A stretch of 64,000 bases of DNA from the NCBI RefSeq assembly GCF_009720745.1, contig NZ_WNKX01000002.1, positions 310,001 through 374,000 on the forward strand. The letters are read 5' to 3'. The DNA is from Massilia eburnea (GTDB lineage: Bacteria; Pseudomonadota; Gammaproteobacteria; Burkholderiales; Burkholderiaceae_D). Each line of letters starts with the position of its first letter. The stretch's first letter is position 1. Below the pieces are notes generated by a model, which made no database searches, was not told the origin of the DNA, and worked only from the letters and a program-made list of their open reading frames with translations. The position numbers and the translations under genes were made by a program. Below are positions 35,401-44,751 of the stretch, piece after piece.

Positions 35401-35953
35401 ACGATGGGTACAGCACCGGAATGCCGCAGGCGTTCAGGATGTGGTCCGATTGGTGGGCGGTGGAGGACGATTTTGCAGCGTGGTCGTCACCGGCCAGCAC
35501 CAGCACGCCGCCGTGCTTGGAGGAGCCGGCGTTGTTGGCGTGCTTGAACACGTCGCCGCAGCGGTCAACGCCCGGGCCTTTGCCGTACCACATGGAGAAC
35601 ACGCCGTCGTACTTGGCGTCTTCGAACAGGTTGGTCTGCTGGGTGCCCCAGACGGCGGTCGCCGCCAGGTCTTCGTTCATGCCAGGGTGGAACTTGACGT
35701 GGTGCGCGTCGAGGTGCTTCTTGGCCTTCATCGCGGTCTGGTCGACCGAGGTGACCGGGGAACCGCGGTAGCCGGTGATGTAGCCGGCGGTGTTCAGGCC
35801 GGCTTTCAGGTCGCGCTCACGCTGCAGCATGGGCAGGCGGATCAGGGCTTGCGTGCCCGTCATGAAGGCGCGGCCGCGCTCCAGCGTCCACTTGTCGTCG
35901 AGGGTGATGTCGTGCGCGGGCGATAGCTCGCCGCTCTTGACCGGTGCGTTCAT
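32405..35953 (-). CDS. Indolepyruvate ferredoxin oxidoreductase, fused alpha/beta
   Basis: 1182 aa fusion of IorA- and IorB-like parts, the length usual in betaproteobacteria. The N-terminal part has pyrimidine-binding GLNTAGYITGYRGSPVTSVD; thiamine diphosphate and ferredoxin domains follow, the latter with CEGCGDCSVQSNC and nearby Cys-rich SSCNKDFSCVNGFC. A gamma-type domain begins at ILITGIGGTGVVTVGQ. The enzyme oxidatively decarboxylates aryl pyruvates to acyl-CoA. It starts at the ATG at 35953 with GGAG 9 nt upstream; a TTG five codons earlier is less likely. Confidence 0.93.
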   Translation of the reverse strand: MNAPVKSGELSPAHDITLDDKWTLERGRAFMTGTQALIRLPMLQRERDLKAGLNTAGYITGYRGSPVTSVDQTAMKAKKHLDAHHVKFHPGMNEDLAATAVWGTQQTNLFEDAKYDGVFSMWYGKGPGVDRCGDVFKHANNAGSSKHGGVLVLAGDDHAAKSSSTAHQSDHILNACGIPVLYPSSVQEYIDYGLHAWAMSRYTGLWVSMKCVTDIIESGAVVDFDPDRVQIQMPEDFELPPGGLNIRWPDTVLDMEVRMNSYKWYAALAYCRANKLNKIIWDAPKPKIGIITAGKSYLDTRQALADLGIDEQAAADIGIRLYKIGMTWPLEADGVHEFAKGLDEILVVEEKRQILEYALKEELYNLPDGERPRVVGKFDDTGEWSNKGKTGHGDWLLPATYELNPAQIARAIASRIEHYCKDHPVAARVKERIAFLEAKEAALKNLPAKANPETDRIPYFCSGCPHNSSTKVPEGSRAMAGIGCHYMVLWMDRETSTFTHMGAEGVTWVGQAPFTNEKHVFTNLGDGTYFHSGILAIRAAVAAKVNITYKILYNDAVAMTGGQNVDGPLDPGMISRQIAAEGVTPIIVVTDDPEKYPDDYNWAPGVTVRHRSELMDVQRELRDKPGVSAMIYDQTCASEKRRRRKKGEYPDPAKRAVINEAVCEGCGDCSVQSNCLSVEPLETELGRKRQINQSSCNKDFSCVNGFCPSFVTVEGGGLKKPKKAAAAGGGEVPALPAPALPSTANPYGILITGIGGTGVVTVGQILAVAAHVEGKGAIVLDMSGLAQKGGPVMSHVRLADKQADLHSTRVGTGSADLVIGCDQIVTASKDALSRMGEGRTYAAINSTGATTAAFVKNPDWQFPGTSSQAEIKRACGETNVDFVDAGKIATALMGDSIATNMFMLGYSFQKGHVPLSEASLMKAIELNGVSVPFNKAAFNWGRYCAHDTAAVTKLATPATVIEFKRTQTLEEIIAKRVELLTAYQNAAYAKQYSDFVAQVQAAEEKVGGKKLTEAVARYFYKLMAYKDEYEVARLHSDPAFRAKIENMFEGDYKVKFHLAPPLLAKKDKEGHLVKQEFGPWMMKAFGVLAKFKGLRGTALDVFGYTAERKMERALIGEYRKTVEGLLGKLTADNVATAAAIARIPEDIRGYGHVKERHLKAAKQKEASLLAEFNKPAVATHAA

Positions 35954-36027
35954 CTGGTGTGTCTCCAAAAACTTCTCAAAAATTTAGAACGGCGCCCTGT
36001 CTTATGTGCGGGGCTGCCGGAATTCTT

Positions 36028-36128
36028 TTAAACCCGGTAAACCTGGGTCAGACCCAAGGGTCTGACCCTGTCTGCGCGGCTTGCAGTGGATGGGTCTGAC
36101 CCTTGGGTCTGACCCGGCCTTACCGGGT

Positions 36129-36131
<3 letters not shown>
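36028..36131. repeat. Doubly palindromic intergenic element, subfamily A, copy 2
   Basis: Best-preserved copy, 104 bp. Outer arms TTAAACCCGGTAAACCTGGG and its inverse enclose two GGGTCAGACCC/GGGTCTGACCC hairpins, with about 25 nt of unrelated centre. The right end holds the stop codon of hppD. It lies between hppD and the IOR gene, which are on the same strand, so it could limit read-through. Confidence 0.85.
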
Positions 36132-37256
<1,125 letters not shown>

Positions 37257-37284
37257 GGTGCGTCTCCCATTTGAATTTGCGCAC

Positions 37285-37357
37285 AGTATAGTCTTCAGCG
37301 AGCGACATTTAATTGCAAAGATTTCCCAATGGCGATCAAATTGAGCAATAATATTGC
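37285..37357. promoter_or_regulatory. hppD/lrp divergent promoter region with candidate operator
   Basis: A TATACT -10 candidate for hppD lies on the minus strand at 37285-37290. ATTGC/GCAAT motifs occur at 37312, 37345 and 37353; the last two form a palindrome GCAAT-AAT-ATTGC, 27 nt upstream of the regulator start. Lrp/AsnC proteins bind short AT-rich palindromes, so this may be the regulator's own operator. Confidence 0.45.
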
Positions 37358-37383
37358 CAGAACCAAGACCATATGAGGAATTT

Positions 37384-37905
37384 ATGACTAAGATTGCGCT
37401 GGATAAAACGGATCGCAAGATTTTGTCCATTTTGCAAACCGATGGACGCCTGTCCAACCAGGATGTCGCAGAGCAAGTCAACCTCTCTCCCTCCCCTTGC
37501 CTGCGCCGCATCAAGCGCCTGGAAGAGGAAGGCGTGATCCGCCAATACGTGGCGCTATTGGATCCCGACAAGATCGGCCTCGGCCTGCTGGCCTACGTCA
37601 ACGTGCGCCTGGAGAAACACAGCGACGCCGCCGCCCATAGCAACGCGCGCGCCTTGGGCGTCAACCCGACCGGCACTTCGCCGCGCGCCGATTTCGCGGT
37701 CGCCGTCGAGCAATGGCCGGAAGTGGTGGCCTGCTACGCCATGACCGGCGAAATGGATTACCTGCTGCGCGTACACGTGGAAGACATGGACCACTTCTCG
37801 CGGTTCATGATGGCCACCCTGCTGCGCCATCCGGCCGTGCTGGATGTGAAATCGTCCTTCGCCCTGCAGCGGATCAAGGACACCACTGCCCTGCCGCTGG
37901 TGTAA
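37384..37905 (+). CDS. Lrp/AsnC family transcriptional regulator
   Basis: 173 aa. An N-terminal helix-turn-helix (LDKTDRKILSILQTDGRLSN, then LSPSPCLRRIKRLEEEGVI) precedes the RAM ligand-binding domain (ALLDPDKIGLGLLAYVNV, VVACYAMTGEMDYLLRV). GAGGAA precedes the ATG at 37384. Divergent placement from hppD suggests control of aromatic amino acid catabolism, possibly sensing an aromatic amino acid. Confidence 0.93.
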   Translation: MTKIALDKTDRKILSILQTDGRLSNQDVAEQVNLSPSPCLRRIKRLEEEGVIRQYVALLDPDKIGLGLLAYVNVRLEKHSDAAAHSNARALGVNPTGTSPRADFAVAVEQWPEVVACYAMTGEMDYLLRVHVEDMDHFSRFMMATLLRHPAVLDVKSSFALQRIKDTTALPLV

Positions 37906-37907
37906 TC

Positions 37908-38687
37908 ATGAGCCGCCGGTTCTTTCTGTTGTTCGCCGCTAGTTTCGCAGTCGCCGCCGCTCCCGCAGGGGCCCAGGAGTTCACCCCCTATCTCCAGGCC
38001 AGCAAGACCCTGATGGCCATGCGCGAGCTGCCGCGCTTGAAGGACCCGATCGGGCCGGCCCTGCTGGATATCCTCGGAGACAACCAGACCTTCCTGGACA
38101 AACGGCCTTTCACTGCGGACGACATGTCGCCCTTGATGGAGGTCTGCGGAGTCGCCAACAAGATCAGCGTCTCGTACATGCTGCATGGCCTGGACAAGGG
38201 CCTGGCCGGCGTCGACAAAAACGATATGCAAGCGGCGGCGCGCGCAATGCAGGCCGTGGCCATGCGCAATGTATTTGAATACCAGGACGAACTGGCGATC
38301 CTGATGCCATTCACGCTGCGCTGCCAGGCAAGAATGGCTCCGCTGATGGAAGATTTCCTGCGTAAGCTGCCGCCCGAAGAGTTGACCGACATCCGCAAGG
38401 GCGGCGTACATCAGATCCAGAATGGTGCCTTCGGAAGTTACTCCGGCTATCTCACGATGATCACCGGCAGCGGCATCAAGGACGCCAACCTGCGGCGGAT
38501 GTCCGGCACCATGGCCGAAGTAGCGCCGGCTTACGCGTCCATCATGCAGTTGGCGCAACGCCGCCAGCTGCACGAGCTGGCGGCCGCGACGAAAGCAAAG
38601 GCGCCGGCAGCGCTGGCCGGCGACCTGGAGAAAGTTATCCAGGCCATGGCCAGCGATAGCTGCAATGCCTTATGCTCCGTGCAATGA
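37908..38687 (+). CDS. Exported protein of unknown function
   Basis: 259 aa. N-terminal signal peptide MSRRFFLLFAASFAVAAAPAGA with cleavage before QEF. The mature part is mostly helical, with no recognised domain. Cysteines in EVCGV, LRCQA and near the C-terminus (SCNALC) suggest one or two disulfides. It starts 2 nt after the regulator stop and may be cotranscribed with it. Function is not recognised. Confidence 0.75.
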   Translation: MSRRFFLLFAASFAVAAAPAGAQEFTPYLQASKTLMAMRELPRLKDPIGPALLDILGDNQTFLDKRPFTADDMSPLMEVCGVANKISVSYMLHGLDKGLAGVDKNDMQAAARAMQAVAMRNVFEYQDELAILMPFTLRCQARMAPLMEDFLRKLPPEELTDIRKGGVHQIQNGAFGSYSGYLTMITGSGIKDANLRRMSGTMAEVAPAYASIMQLAQRRQLHELAAATKAKAPAALAGDLEKVIQAMASDSCNALCSVQ

Positions 38688-38688
38688 A

Positions 38689-39477
38689 TCATTCGTGCTG
38701 GTGCTGCCGCACCAGTGACTGTTCCAGCCGCTGGTAGTCCGCCGTAGCGCGGACTTTGGCGATCGCATTCCACATCGCTTCGAAACGCCTGGGCTCCTTG
38801 TCGTAGGACTTGCGGTTCACCATCAGGTGAAAGTCGAAATTGGCAAACGGCTCCCTGGCCAGCACTACACGGCCCTTGTAGCGCGGATCTGCTTTCAAGA
38901 GGTTCTCTGCGTCGCGCCCCATGAGCACGGCCACGTCGGCGCTGCCGGCAGCCAGAAGGCGCAGTCCTTCTTCCGCCGACTTGGGCGTGTCGATCACTTT
39001 CTGGCCCATCGCCTGCAACATATCCACGATGTAGTAGCCGCGCTGCGCCACCACCAGCTTGCGGGGATTGACCAGGGTTTTGCCATCCCAGCTGGCGCCG
39101 CTGTCCACGCGCAGGTAGATGTCCACATGGTCATGGTACATGGCGCGCTCGGGGTCTTGCGTGCCATCCGCCTTGCGCGGCGGTACGCTGTACACGCGGC
39201 GGCGCGGATTGTCGGACGGGCCGACCATCGCATCCATGATGCCGTTGCGCGTCTCTTCTTCGCAGCGCCGCCATGGGCGGGGGATGAAGTCGACCTGCTC
39301 GCCGGCCAGCGTAGCCGCACGCTTGATCAACTCGATGTTCAGGCCCGTACCGTCCGGCATGGTCCACGGCGCCTGCGGAATATCTTCGAAACAGAGCTTC
39401 AAAGGCCTGCCCCACGCCGGCGCCTGGAGCGCGGCGATGGCCACAACGAATACGATGCTGCGCAGGGCGAACGGCAT
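38689..39477 (-). CDS. Periplasmic solute-binding protein, family 3 type
   Basis: 262 aa with a signal peptide (MPFALRSIVFVVAIAALQAPAWG). The fold resembles amino-acid-type binding proteins: LKLCFEDIPQAPWTMPDGTG, LNIELIKRAATLAG and GIMDAMVG. There is no permease or ATPase gene nearby, so it may be an orphan or sensor-like protein. AAAGGAGG precedes the start. Its stop is 1 nt from the stop of the convergent gene. Confidence 0.8.
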   Translation of the reverse strand: MPFALRSIVFVVAIAALQAPAWGRPLKLCFEDIPQAPWTMPDGTGLNIELIKRAATLAGEQVDFIPRPWRRCEEETRNGIMDAMVGPSDNPRRRVYSVPPRKADGTQDPERAMYHDHVDIYLRVDSGASWDGKTLVNPRKLVVAQRGYYIVDMLQAMGQKVIDTPKSAEEGLRLLAAGSADVAVLMGRDAENLLKADPRYKGRVVLAREPFANFDFHLMVNRKSYDKEPRRFEAMWNAIAKVRATADYQRLEQSLVRQHQHE

Positions 39478-39527
39478 GAAAAGCCTCCTTTTGTTCGCCT
39501 GATTCTACGCCAACCTGAAACGCAGGT

Positions 39528-40205
39528 TCAGTCGTCCGACTTTACGCCGGGAATCTTGTCGAGGAGTTTGCTGGCTGCGCGCACATTGGCTTTCAGCGCG
39601 TAATCGAGGGAAGCGAGTTGTTCTTCCATCGCTTCCTGCAGCACGCTGACCGGATCGGCCGGGCCGAGCTTGAGGTAGGCATCGGCTTCGCCGTAATCCC
39701 TGTGGATTTCCATGCCGGCTTTTTTGGCGATGTGGATCATCGTGGCGTTCGACGACAGGCAGTGCATGTACAGGGTGTCGACGTCATTGTTGCGGCAGGC
39801 GATATTGGCGCGCTCGAACAGCTTGGAGCCGATACCAAGGCCGCGCGCCGATTTGGAAACCGATACGCCGAATTCCGCCACCTGGTCTTTTTCGGTGACC
39901 TTGTGCTTGTCGGCGTCGCGGTCGGCGAATGCAAGGTGGCCAACCGCAACCAGCTTGAACACGCGGTTGTACACGCCGAAGACCAGGTCGCGGTCGAAAT
40001 CGATGCTGCTGACGTAGCGCGTGATCTGCTCGTCGTTGACCGGGCTGCCGAAGCGCAGGAGGCGGTCGCGCGGCTCCAGCGTCAGGAAATGTTTGAGCAT
40101 ACGGCGGCGGTCGCGTTCACGCAACTCCTTGACCGGCACGGTCGGCCGGTCTTTGCCGCCGAACAGGCCGCGCAGGGGATTGCGGAAGAAGTTAAGGCCT
40201 GTCAA
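39528..40205 (-). CDS. GNAT family N-acetyltransferase, TTG start
   Basis: 225 aa. The acetyl-CoA loop is SARGLGIGSKLFERA (R-x-x-G-x-G). The C-terminus is extended, with a helix beyond the GNAT core. The TTG at 40205 has a perfect AGGAGG 7 nt upstream, lying across the cca stop codon, and no ATG fits better. The substrate is unknown. The shared stop/ribosome-binding site implies coupling to cca. Confidence 0.82.
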   Translation of the reverse strand: MTGLNFFRNPLRGLFGGKDRPTVPVKELRERDRRRMLKHFLTLEPRDRLLRFGSPVNDEQITRYVSSIDFDRDLVFGVYNRVFKLVAVGHLAFADRDADKHKVTEKDQVAEFGVSVSKSARGLGIGSKLFERANIACRNNDVDTLYMHCLSSNATMIHIAKKAGMEIHRDYGEADAYLKLGPADPVSVLQEAMEEQLASLDYALKANVRAASKLLDKIPGVKSDD

Positions 40206-40216
40206 TTGTCCACCTC

Positions 40217-41314
40217 CTAAGCGCCGGTCACCTCATGCACCGCATGCACGCGGGCCGCCCGCACCAGCTCCGGAATCATCTGCGGCTGGCCGGACGAGCG
40301 CTGGGCGATCTCGCCGGCGTTCACTCCACGCGCGGCATCAAGCGCCTTGGCCAGCCGCTCGCGCTGCGGCGCCGAAGCACGGCCGGCGCATTCAGCTGCG
40401 GCGACCATCTGCGCGAAACGCGCGGGCTTGCGGAAGCCGTCGCAACGCTCGAACAGGCTCACCAGGGCGGCGGCATCGAGCTCCAGCGCCTTGTCCACGC
40501 TGGCGCGGTCGCGCGCAGTCATCACAGCCAGGTCTCGGCATTCGGTGGGCACCTTCAGGCGCTTGCTGGCCTGCTCGACCTGCGGCACATCCAGCGCCAG
40601 CGTCAATGCTGCGAATCGCACCGGCAGCTCGCTGTCCTGCACGGCGGAGCGGTCGACCACCGGCTCCACGGCGAGGCCGTCGCCAATTTCTGGGATGATG
40701 TGCGACAGCGCGCCGCATTCGCGCAGCACCTGCAGCATGCGCGAAGGCTTCTGTTCCATCAGGCCGCGCGCAATTTCCTGCCATACGCGCTCGGGCACCA
40801 GCGCATCGACCTCGCCCTCTTCCACCATGCGCTGCATCAGCGCATTGGTTTCCGGCGCAACGCGGAAATCAGGGAAGCGCGAGGCAAAGCGCGCCAGGCG
40901 CAGGATGCGAACCGGGTCTTCGGCGAATGCATCGGAAACGTGGCGGAAGATACGGTCCTTGATGTCCTGCTGGCCGTGGTAAGGATCAACCAGCGTGCCA
41001 TCGTCGCCGCGTGCGATGGCGTTGATGGTCAGGTCGCGCCGCACCAGGTCTTCTTCCAGCGTGACGTTGCTGGAAGTGTGGAACACAAAGCCTTTGTAGC
41101 CGGGCGCCGTTTTGCGCTCGGTGCGCGCCAGGGCATACTCTTCCTGCGTTCGCGGGTGCAGGAAGACGGGAAAGTCCTTCCCCACCGGACGGTATCCCGC
41201 CTTCACCATGTCTTCCGGCGTCGCGCCTACCACCACATGGTCGTGGTCCTTGACGGGCAGCCCAAGCAATGCATCGCGTACCGCGCCGCCGACCACGTAT
41301 GTCTTCATTGCCAT
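40217..41314 (-). CDS. cca: CCA-adding tRNA nucleotidyltransferase
   Basis: 365 aa. The nucleotidyltransferase motif GGAVRDALLGLPVKDHDHVV and the RRDLTINAIA segment are class II CCA-enzyme marks. It is shorter than the 412-aa E. coli enzyme and seems to lack the C-terminal HD domain, so it probably only adds or repairs CCA. The start overlaps the GST stop by one base (TGATG). All four tRNAs in this window already encode CCA, so repair is its likely role for them. Confidence 0.93.
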   Translation of the reverse strand: MAMKTYVVGGAVRDALLGLPVKDHDHVVVGATPEDMVKAGYRPVGKDFPVFLHPRTQEEYALARTERKTAPGYKGFVFHTSSNVTLEEDLVRRDLTINAIARGDDGTLVDPYHGQQDIKDRIFRHVSDAFAEDPVRILRLARFASRFPDFRVAPETNALMQRMVEEGEVDALVPERVWQEIARGLMEQKPSRMLQVLRECGALSHIIPEIGDGLAVEPVVDRSAVQDSELPVRFAALTLALDVPQVEQASKRLKVPTECRDLAVMTARDRASVDKALELDAAALVSLFERCDGFRKPARFAQMVAAAECAGRASAPQRERLAKALDAARGVNAGEIAQRSSGQPQMIPELVRAARVHAVHEVTGA

Positions 41315-42033
41315 CAGTCTTTCGGCATCTCCGCGTCATGCAGTGGCGCGGTTTCGGTTTCCGCCAGTGCGCCGGCGATCCAGGCGTCGACCGCCGGGTG
41401 GCTGCGCACGCGCTCGCAGTAGGCGGCCAGCGCCGGGGGCAGCACGACGCCGTACGTCTTGAAGCGGCATACGACCGGCGCAAAGAAGGCGTCGGCAATC
41501 GAGAACTCGCCGAACAGGAATTCGTTGTGGCCAAAGCGGCTCAGGCATTCTTCCCACATTTCGCTGATGCGGCCGATGTCCGCCTGGGTGGCAGGGGTGC
41601 GGCCCTTGCCCGGATAGCTGCCCTTGATGTTCATCGACATGGTGCTGCGCAGGCTGCCGAAGGAGCTGTGCATCTCGGCGCACACCGAACGCGCCAGCGC
41701 GCGCGCGGCAACGTCGCGCGGCCACATCGGCTTGTCGGGGAATTGTTCGGCCAGGTATTCGCAGATCGCCAGGCTGTCCCAGATCGCCAGTTCGCCTGCC
41801 AGCAGGACCGGCACGCGCCCGCTCGCGCTGTACTTGGCGATATTGTTCGAGGTGTCGGGCTGGTCGAGCAGCACGCGCACTTCAGTGAACGGGATATTGA
41901 AAGCTTTCATCGCCACCCACGGGCGCATCGACCACGAGGAATAGTTCTTGTTGCCGATAATGAGGGTCAGGCCGGGTTCGCGCGCGGCGGCCAGGGTTTC
42001 GGCAAGTTTCGGGTCGAGTTCAGTGGTCTGCAT
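41314..42033 (-). CDS. Glutathione S-transferase family protein
   Basis: 239 aa. N-terminal thioredoxin-like part LTLIIGNKNYSSWSMRPWVA, with Ser in the active-site region, and the cis-Pro loop GRVPVLL. The C-terminal helical domain follows (FGEFSIADAFFAPVVCRF). The YSSWSMRPW motif is typical of a bacterial GST subgroup of unknown substrate. One-base overlap with cca indicates coupling. Confidence 0.88.
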   Translation of the reverse strand: MQTTELDPKLAETLAAAREPGLTLIIGNKNYSSWSMRPWVAMKAFNIPFTEVRVLLDQPDTSNNIAKYSASGRVPVLLAGELAIWDSLAICEYLAEQFPDKPMWPRDVAARALARSVCAEMHSSFGSLRSTMSMNIKGSYPGKGRTPATQADIGRISEMWEECLSRFGHNEFLFGEFSIADAFFAPVVCRFKTYGVVLPPALAAYCERVRSHPAVDAWIAGALAETETAPLHDAEMPKD

Positions 42034-42051
42034 TTTTCTCCTCTGGTTTGC

Positions 42052-44028
42052 TTAGCGGCCGCCGTAAGCGGCTTCCTGTTGTTCCTGTTCGGTGTGGCCC
42101 TTCGGCGTCACGGTGCCGCCAAGGCGCGCCTTCAGCGATTGCGGCCGGCCTTCGAACAGCGCGGCGTAATAGGTGGCGTTCACCATCACGTTTTTCACGT
42201 AGCCGCGCGTTTCAAAGTAGGGAATCGTCTCGATGAAAATGGTGCTGTCCATCGGCTTGGTCAGCTGCGTACGCCAGGAGCGCAGGCGGCCCGGCCCGGC
42301 GTTATAGGCGGCCGTCGCCAGCACCTGTGAGCCGTCCATGCTGCCCAACACCATGTTCAGGTAATTCGCGCCCAGCAGGATATTGGTCTTCACGTCCGAC
42401 AGCATGCCCTGCACGAAGTCGGTCAGGCCGATCTTGCGCGCCACCCAGCGGCCGGTCGACGGCATCACCTGCATCAGGCCGGAAGCGCCGACTGCCGATT
42501 GCGCATCCATCACGAAGCGCGACTCCTGGCGGATCAGGCCATACACCCAGGCGCGGTCCAGGCCCAGGGTGCTGGTAGTCGGCTGCATGATGTCGTCATG
42601 CGGCACAGGGTAGCGGTGCGTGTAGTCGGCCTGCACGCGGGTTTTCTCGGAGGTGTACACCATGCGGTCCAGAACATGCTTCGAGCGTGCGAATTCGGCG
42701 GCGGCGATCAGCTGGCGCTCGTTCAGGCTGCGGGTTTCCCAGTTCCATTCGCGCGTTCCTTCAAAGCGCAGGCGCATGTCGAAGAACTTGAGTGCGCGCT
42801 GCAGGCCCGGGTTGGCGGCGATGGCGGCCATTTCAGCCGGTGTCGGCGCCGCGCCCGGCGGCGGGATGGTCACCAGCGTGCCCAGCTCCTCGCTGGCCAG
42901 GATGCCGTAGTAGCTCGACTGGTCGGCGATGCTGCGGTAGGCCGCCAGGACTTCCGGCGTGTTGCTGCCCGCCTCCGCCGCCATGGCGCGTGCGCTCCAG
43001 TAGATCCAGGTCGGGTCCTTGCGCAACTGCGCAGGCATGGCGGCGATATTGGCCTTGACCGCCTTCCAGTCGCGCTCACGCAGGGCGATGCGGGTCTTCC
43101 ATTGAATCTGCTCGAGCGACAGCGGCGCGCCTGCCGCCTTGGCCCAGTAGCCTGCCGTGTCGGGCGAGAACGAGTAGGACGACACCAGCGCCAGGTTGGC
43201 CCAGCCGATGGCGCGTTCCTGCGGCGTCAGCTTGGGTGAATTTTTTTCAAGCGCCAGCTTGGCCAGGGCCATGCTGGTGCGGGCGCCGCGGCCCACGGCC
43301 ACCAGGAAGATTTCGTGGTCGGCGCGCGTGGAGCCGGCGCCCTTGGCCAGCGCCAGCGTCGGCAGGTCCACTGCCTGGCCCATCTTCTTATCCGAACCGT
43401 TCAGCAGCAGCACCGTGCGTTTGGCAGGGCCGGTGGCATTGGTCTCACCGGCCAGGCGCACCTGCGTCCACAGATCTTCGTCCGTGAACTGGCCGGCCTG
43501 CGCCAGCGAAGCGATCAGGGAGCCGCAAGCTTCGCCGTAATATGGCGGATAAACGAGCAGCGCGCGCGCGTCAGCGGCGACATTCTGGCCTTTCGACAGG
43601 CGCGACAGCAGGTTGTAGCATTTGACCTGGGTGTCATCCTGCAGCACGAACAGTGGGAATTGCTCGTCGAAGGTCGCCCAGTCGCGCTTGCGGCCCAGGT
43701 CCAGCAGCCAGTCGTTGCGCATGCGGTCGGCGATGGCGCTTCCTTCGTATTTTTTCAGGAAGGCTCGCACCTCAGGGGGCGAGACGTCCTTGAACCGCGC
43801 CTTCAGGCGGTAATAATCAACATAGGAAGGAATCGAGTAATCGCCCAGCTGGGCGGCGTAGAACTCCGCCTTGGCGGCATCGTCGCGCCGAACAGCATCG
43901 CGCAAGAGAAGGAAGGCGTCATCTTCCTTGCGGTTGTCGCTTGCGTTATCCTGCGCCAAAGCCAGTGGCGAGGCGGCGCATGCTGCGACCATCAGTGCGC
44001 CGGCTATCCATTTCGAGGTGGAAATCAA
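42052..44028 (-). CDS. Soluble lytic murein transglycosylase (Slt70-like)
   Basis: About 658 aa. The long N-terminal helical superhelix is followed by an SLT domain with catalytic Glu in LIRQESRFVMDAQSAVGASG, then MQVMP and AAYNAGPGRL. It cleaves peptidoglycan in the periplasm. There is no ATG at the N-terminus. The TTG at 44028 gives a signal peptide (ISTSKWIAGALMVAACAASP) and has GAGAG upstream; a GTG at 44052 is the alternative. The divergent gene starts only 28 nt away. Confidence 0.88.
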   Translation of the reverse strand: MISTSKWIAGALMVAACAASPLALAQDNASDNRKEDDAFLLLRDAVRRDDAAKAEFYAAQLGDYSIPSYVDYYRLKARFKDVSPPEVRAFLKKYEGSAIADRMRNDWLLDLGRKRDWATFDEQFPLFVLQDDTQVKCYNLLSRLSKGQNVAADARALLVYPPYYGEACGSLIASLAQAGQFTDEDLWTQVRLAGETNATGPAKRTVLLLNGSDKKMGQAVDLPTLALAKGAGSTRADHEIFLVAVGRGARTSMALAKLALEKNSPKLTPQERAIGWANLALVSSYSFSPDTAGYWAKAAGAPLSLEQIQWKTRIALRERDWKAVKANIAAMPAQLRKDPTWIYWSARAMAAEAGSNTPEVLAAYRSIADQSSYYGILASEELGTLVTIPPPGAAPTPAEMAAIAANPGLQRALKFFDMRLRFEGTREWNWETRSLNERQLIAAAEFARSKHVLDRMVYTSEKTRVQADYTHRYPVPHDDIMQPTTSTLGLDRAWVYGLIRQESRFVMDAQSAVGASGLMQVMPSTGRWVARKIGLTDFVQGMLSDVKTNILLGANYLNMVLGSMDGSQVLATAAYNAGPGRLRSWRTQLTKPMDSTIFIETIPYFETRGYVKNVMVNATYYAALFEGRPQSLKARLGGTVTPKGHTEQEQQEAAYGGR

Positions 44029-44055
44029 TGTACGACTCTCAAGGTAATTCACGAT

Positions 44056-44640
44056 ATGACCAGCCCAACTAGGATACCACGCAACCCCGACGGCCAGCCA
44101 GCGCCGGGCAAGGCGGAACTGCGCAAGATCATGCTGGCTGCACGCCGCGCGCTGGCGCCGGAAACGCGTGCGCAGTGGGACCAGGAAATTGGTGCGAAAG
44201 TGGTCCAGTGGTGGCGCGAATCCGGCGTGGGGTCGGTGGGTGTGTATTGGCCCTTGCGTGATGAGCCGAACTTGCATGCCTGTTATGCGGAGCTGGCGGA
44301 GTTGGGGGTGCGCTTGCTGCTGCCGGTGGTGCTGGAGAAGCATGCGCCGCTGGCTTTCAGCGAGTGGACGATCGGGGAGCCGATGGTGAAGGATTCGATG
44401 GGGGTGGCGGTGCCGGCCATGCTGCGCATTGTGGAGGAGTATCCGCCGGCTTTGCTGATTCCGTGCCTGGGGTATAACCCGCAGGGGTACCGGCTGGGGT
44501 ATGGGGGAGGATTCTATGACCGTACGCTGGCGCGCGAGCCGCGGCCGGCGACGGTGGGGGTGGCGTATCGCTGCCTGGTGGCGGAGTTCGGGTCGGATGA
44601 GCATGATGTGGCGCTGGACCGCATCATCACCGAAGACTGA
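44056..44640 (+). CDS. 5-formyltetrahydrofolate cyclo-ligase
   Basis: 194 aa. It has the substrate/ATP motif GYRLGYGGGFYDRTLA, and an N-terminal basic LRKIMLAARRAL. The enzyme converts 5-formyl-THF to 5,10-methenyl-THF, feeding the one-carbon pool used by the nearby metF. The start is the ATG at 44056 with AAGG 10 nt upstream; the frame extends far upstream, antisense to the transglycosylase. Its stop codon forms the edge of a repeat element. Confidence 0.92.
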   Translation: MTSPTRIPRNPDGQPAPGKAELRKIMLAARRALAPETRAQWDQEIGAKVVQWWRESGVGSVGVYWPLRDEPNLHACYAELAELGVRLLLPVVLEKHAPLAFSEWTIGEPMVKDSMGVAVPAMLRIVEEYPPALLIPCLGYNPQGYRLGYGGGFYDRTLAREPRPATVGVAYRCLVAEFGSDEHDVALDRIITED

Positions 44641-44751
44641 ACCCGGTAAACCTGGGTCAGACCCAAGGGTCTGACCCTGTCTGAGCTACGGCCAGCGGCT
44701 TCGGCACGCGCGGGTCTGACCCTTGGGTCTGACCCAGATTTGCCGGGTTTA
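44640..44751. repeat. Doubly palindromic intergenic element, subfamily A, copy 3
   Basis: 112 bp. Outer arms ACCCGGTAAACCTGGGTC and GACCCAGATTTGCCGGGT, with two GGGTCAGACCC-type hairpins flanking a GC-rich centre. It fills the gap between convergent cyclo-ligase and metF genes; the left end abuts TGA and the right end contains the metF TAA. Confidence 0.85.

Noticed and set aside
33536-35926. 796-codon open frame antisense to the indolepyruvate oxidoreductase
   Set aside because: Low-complexity composition and no family; the minus-strand product has conserved cysteine clusters.
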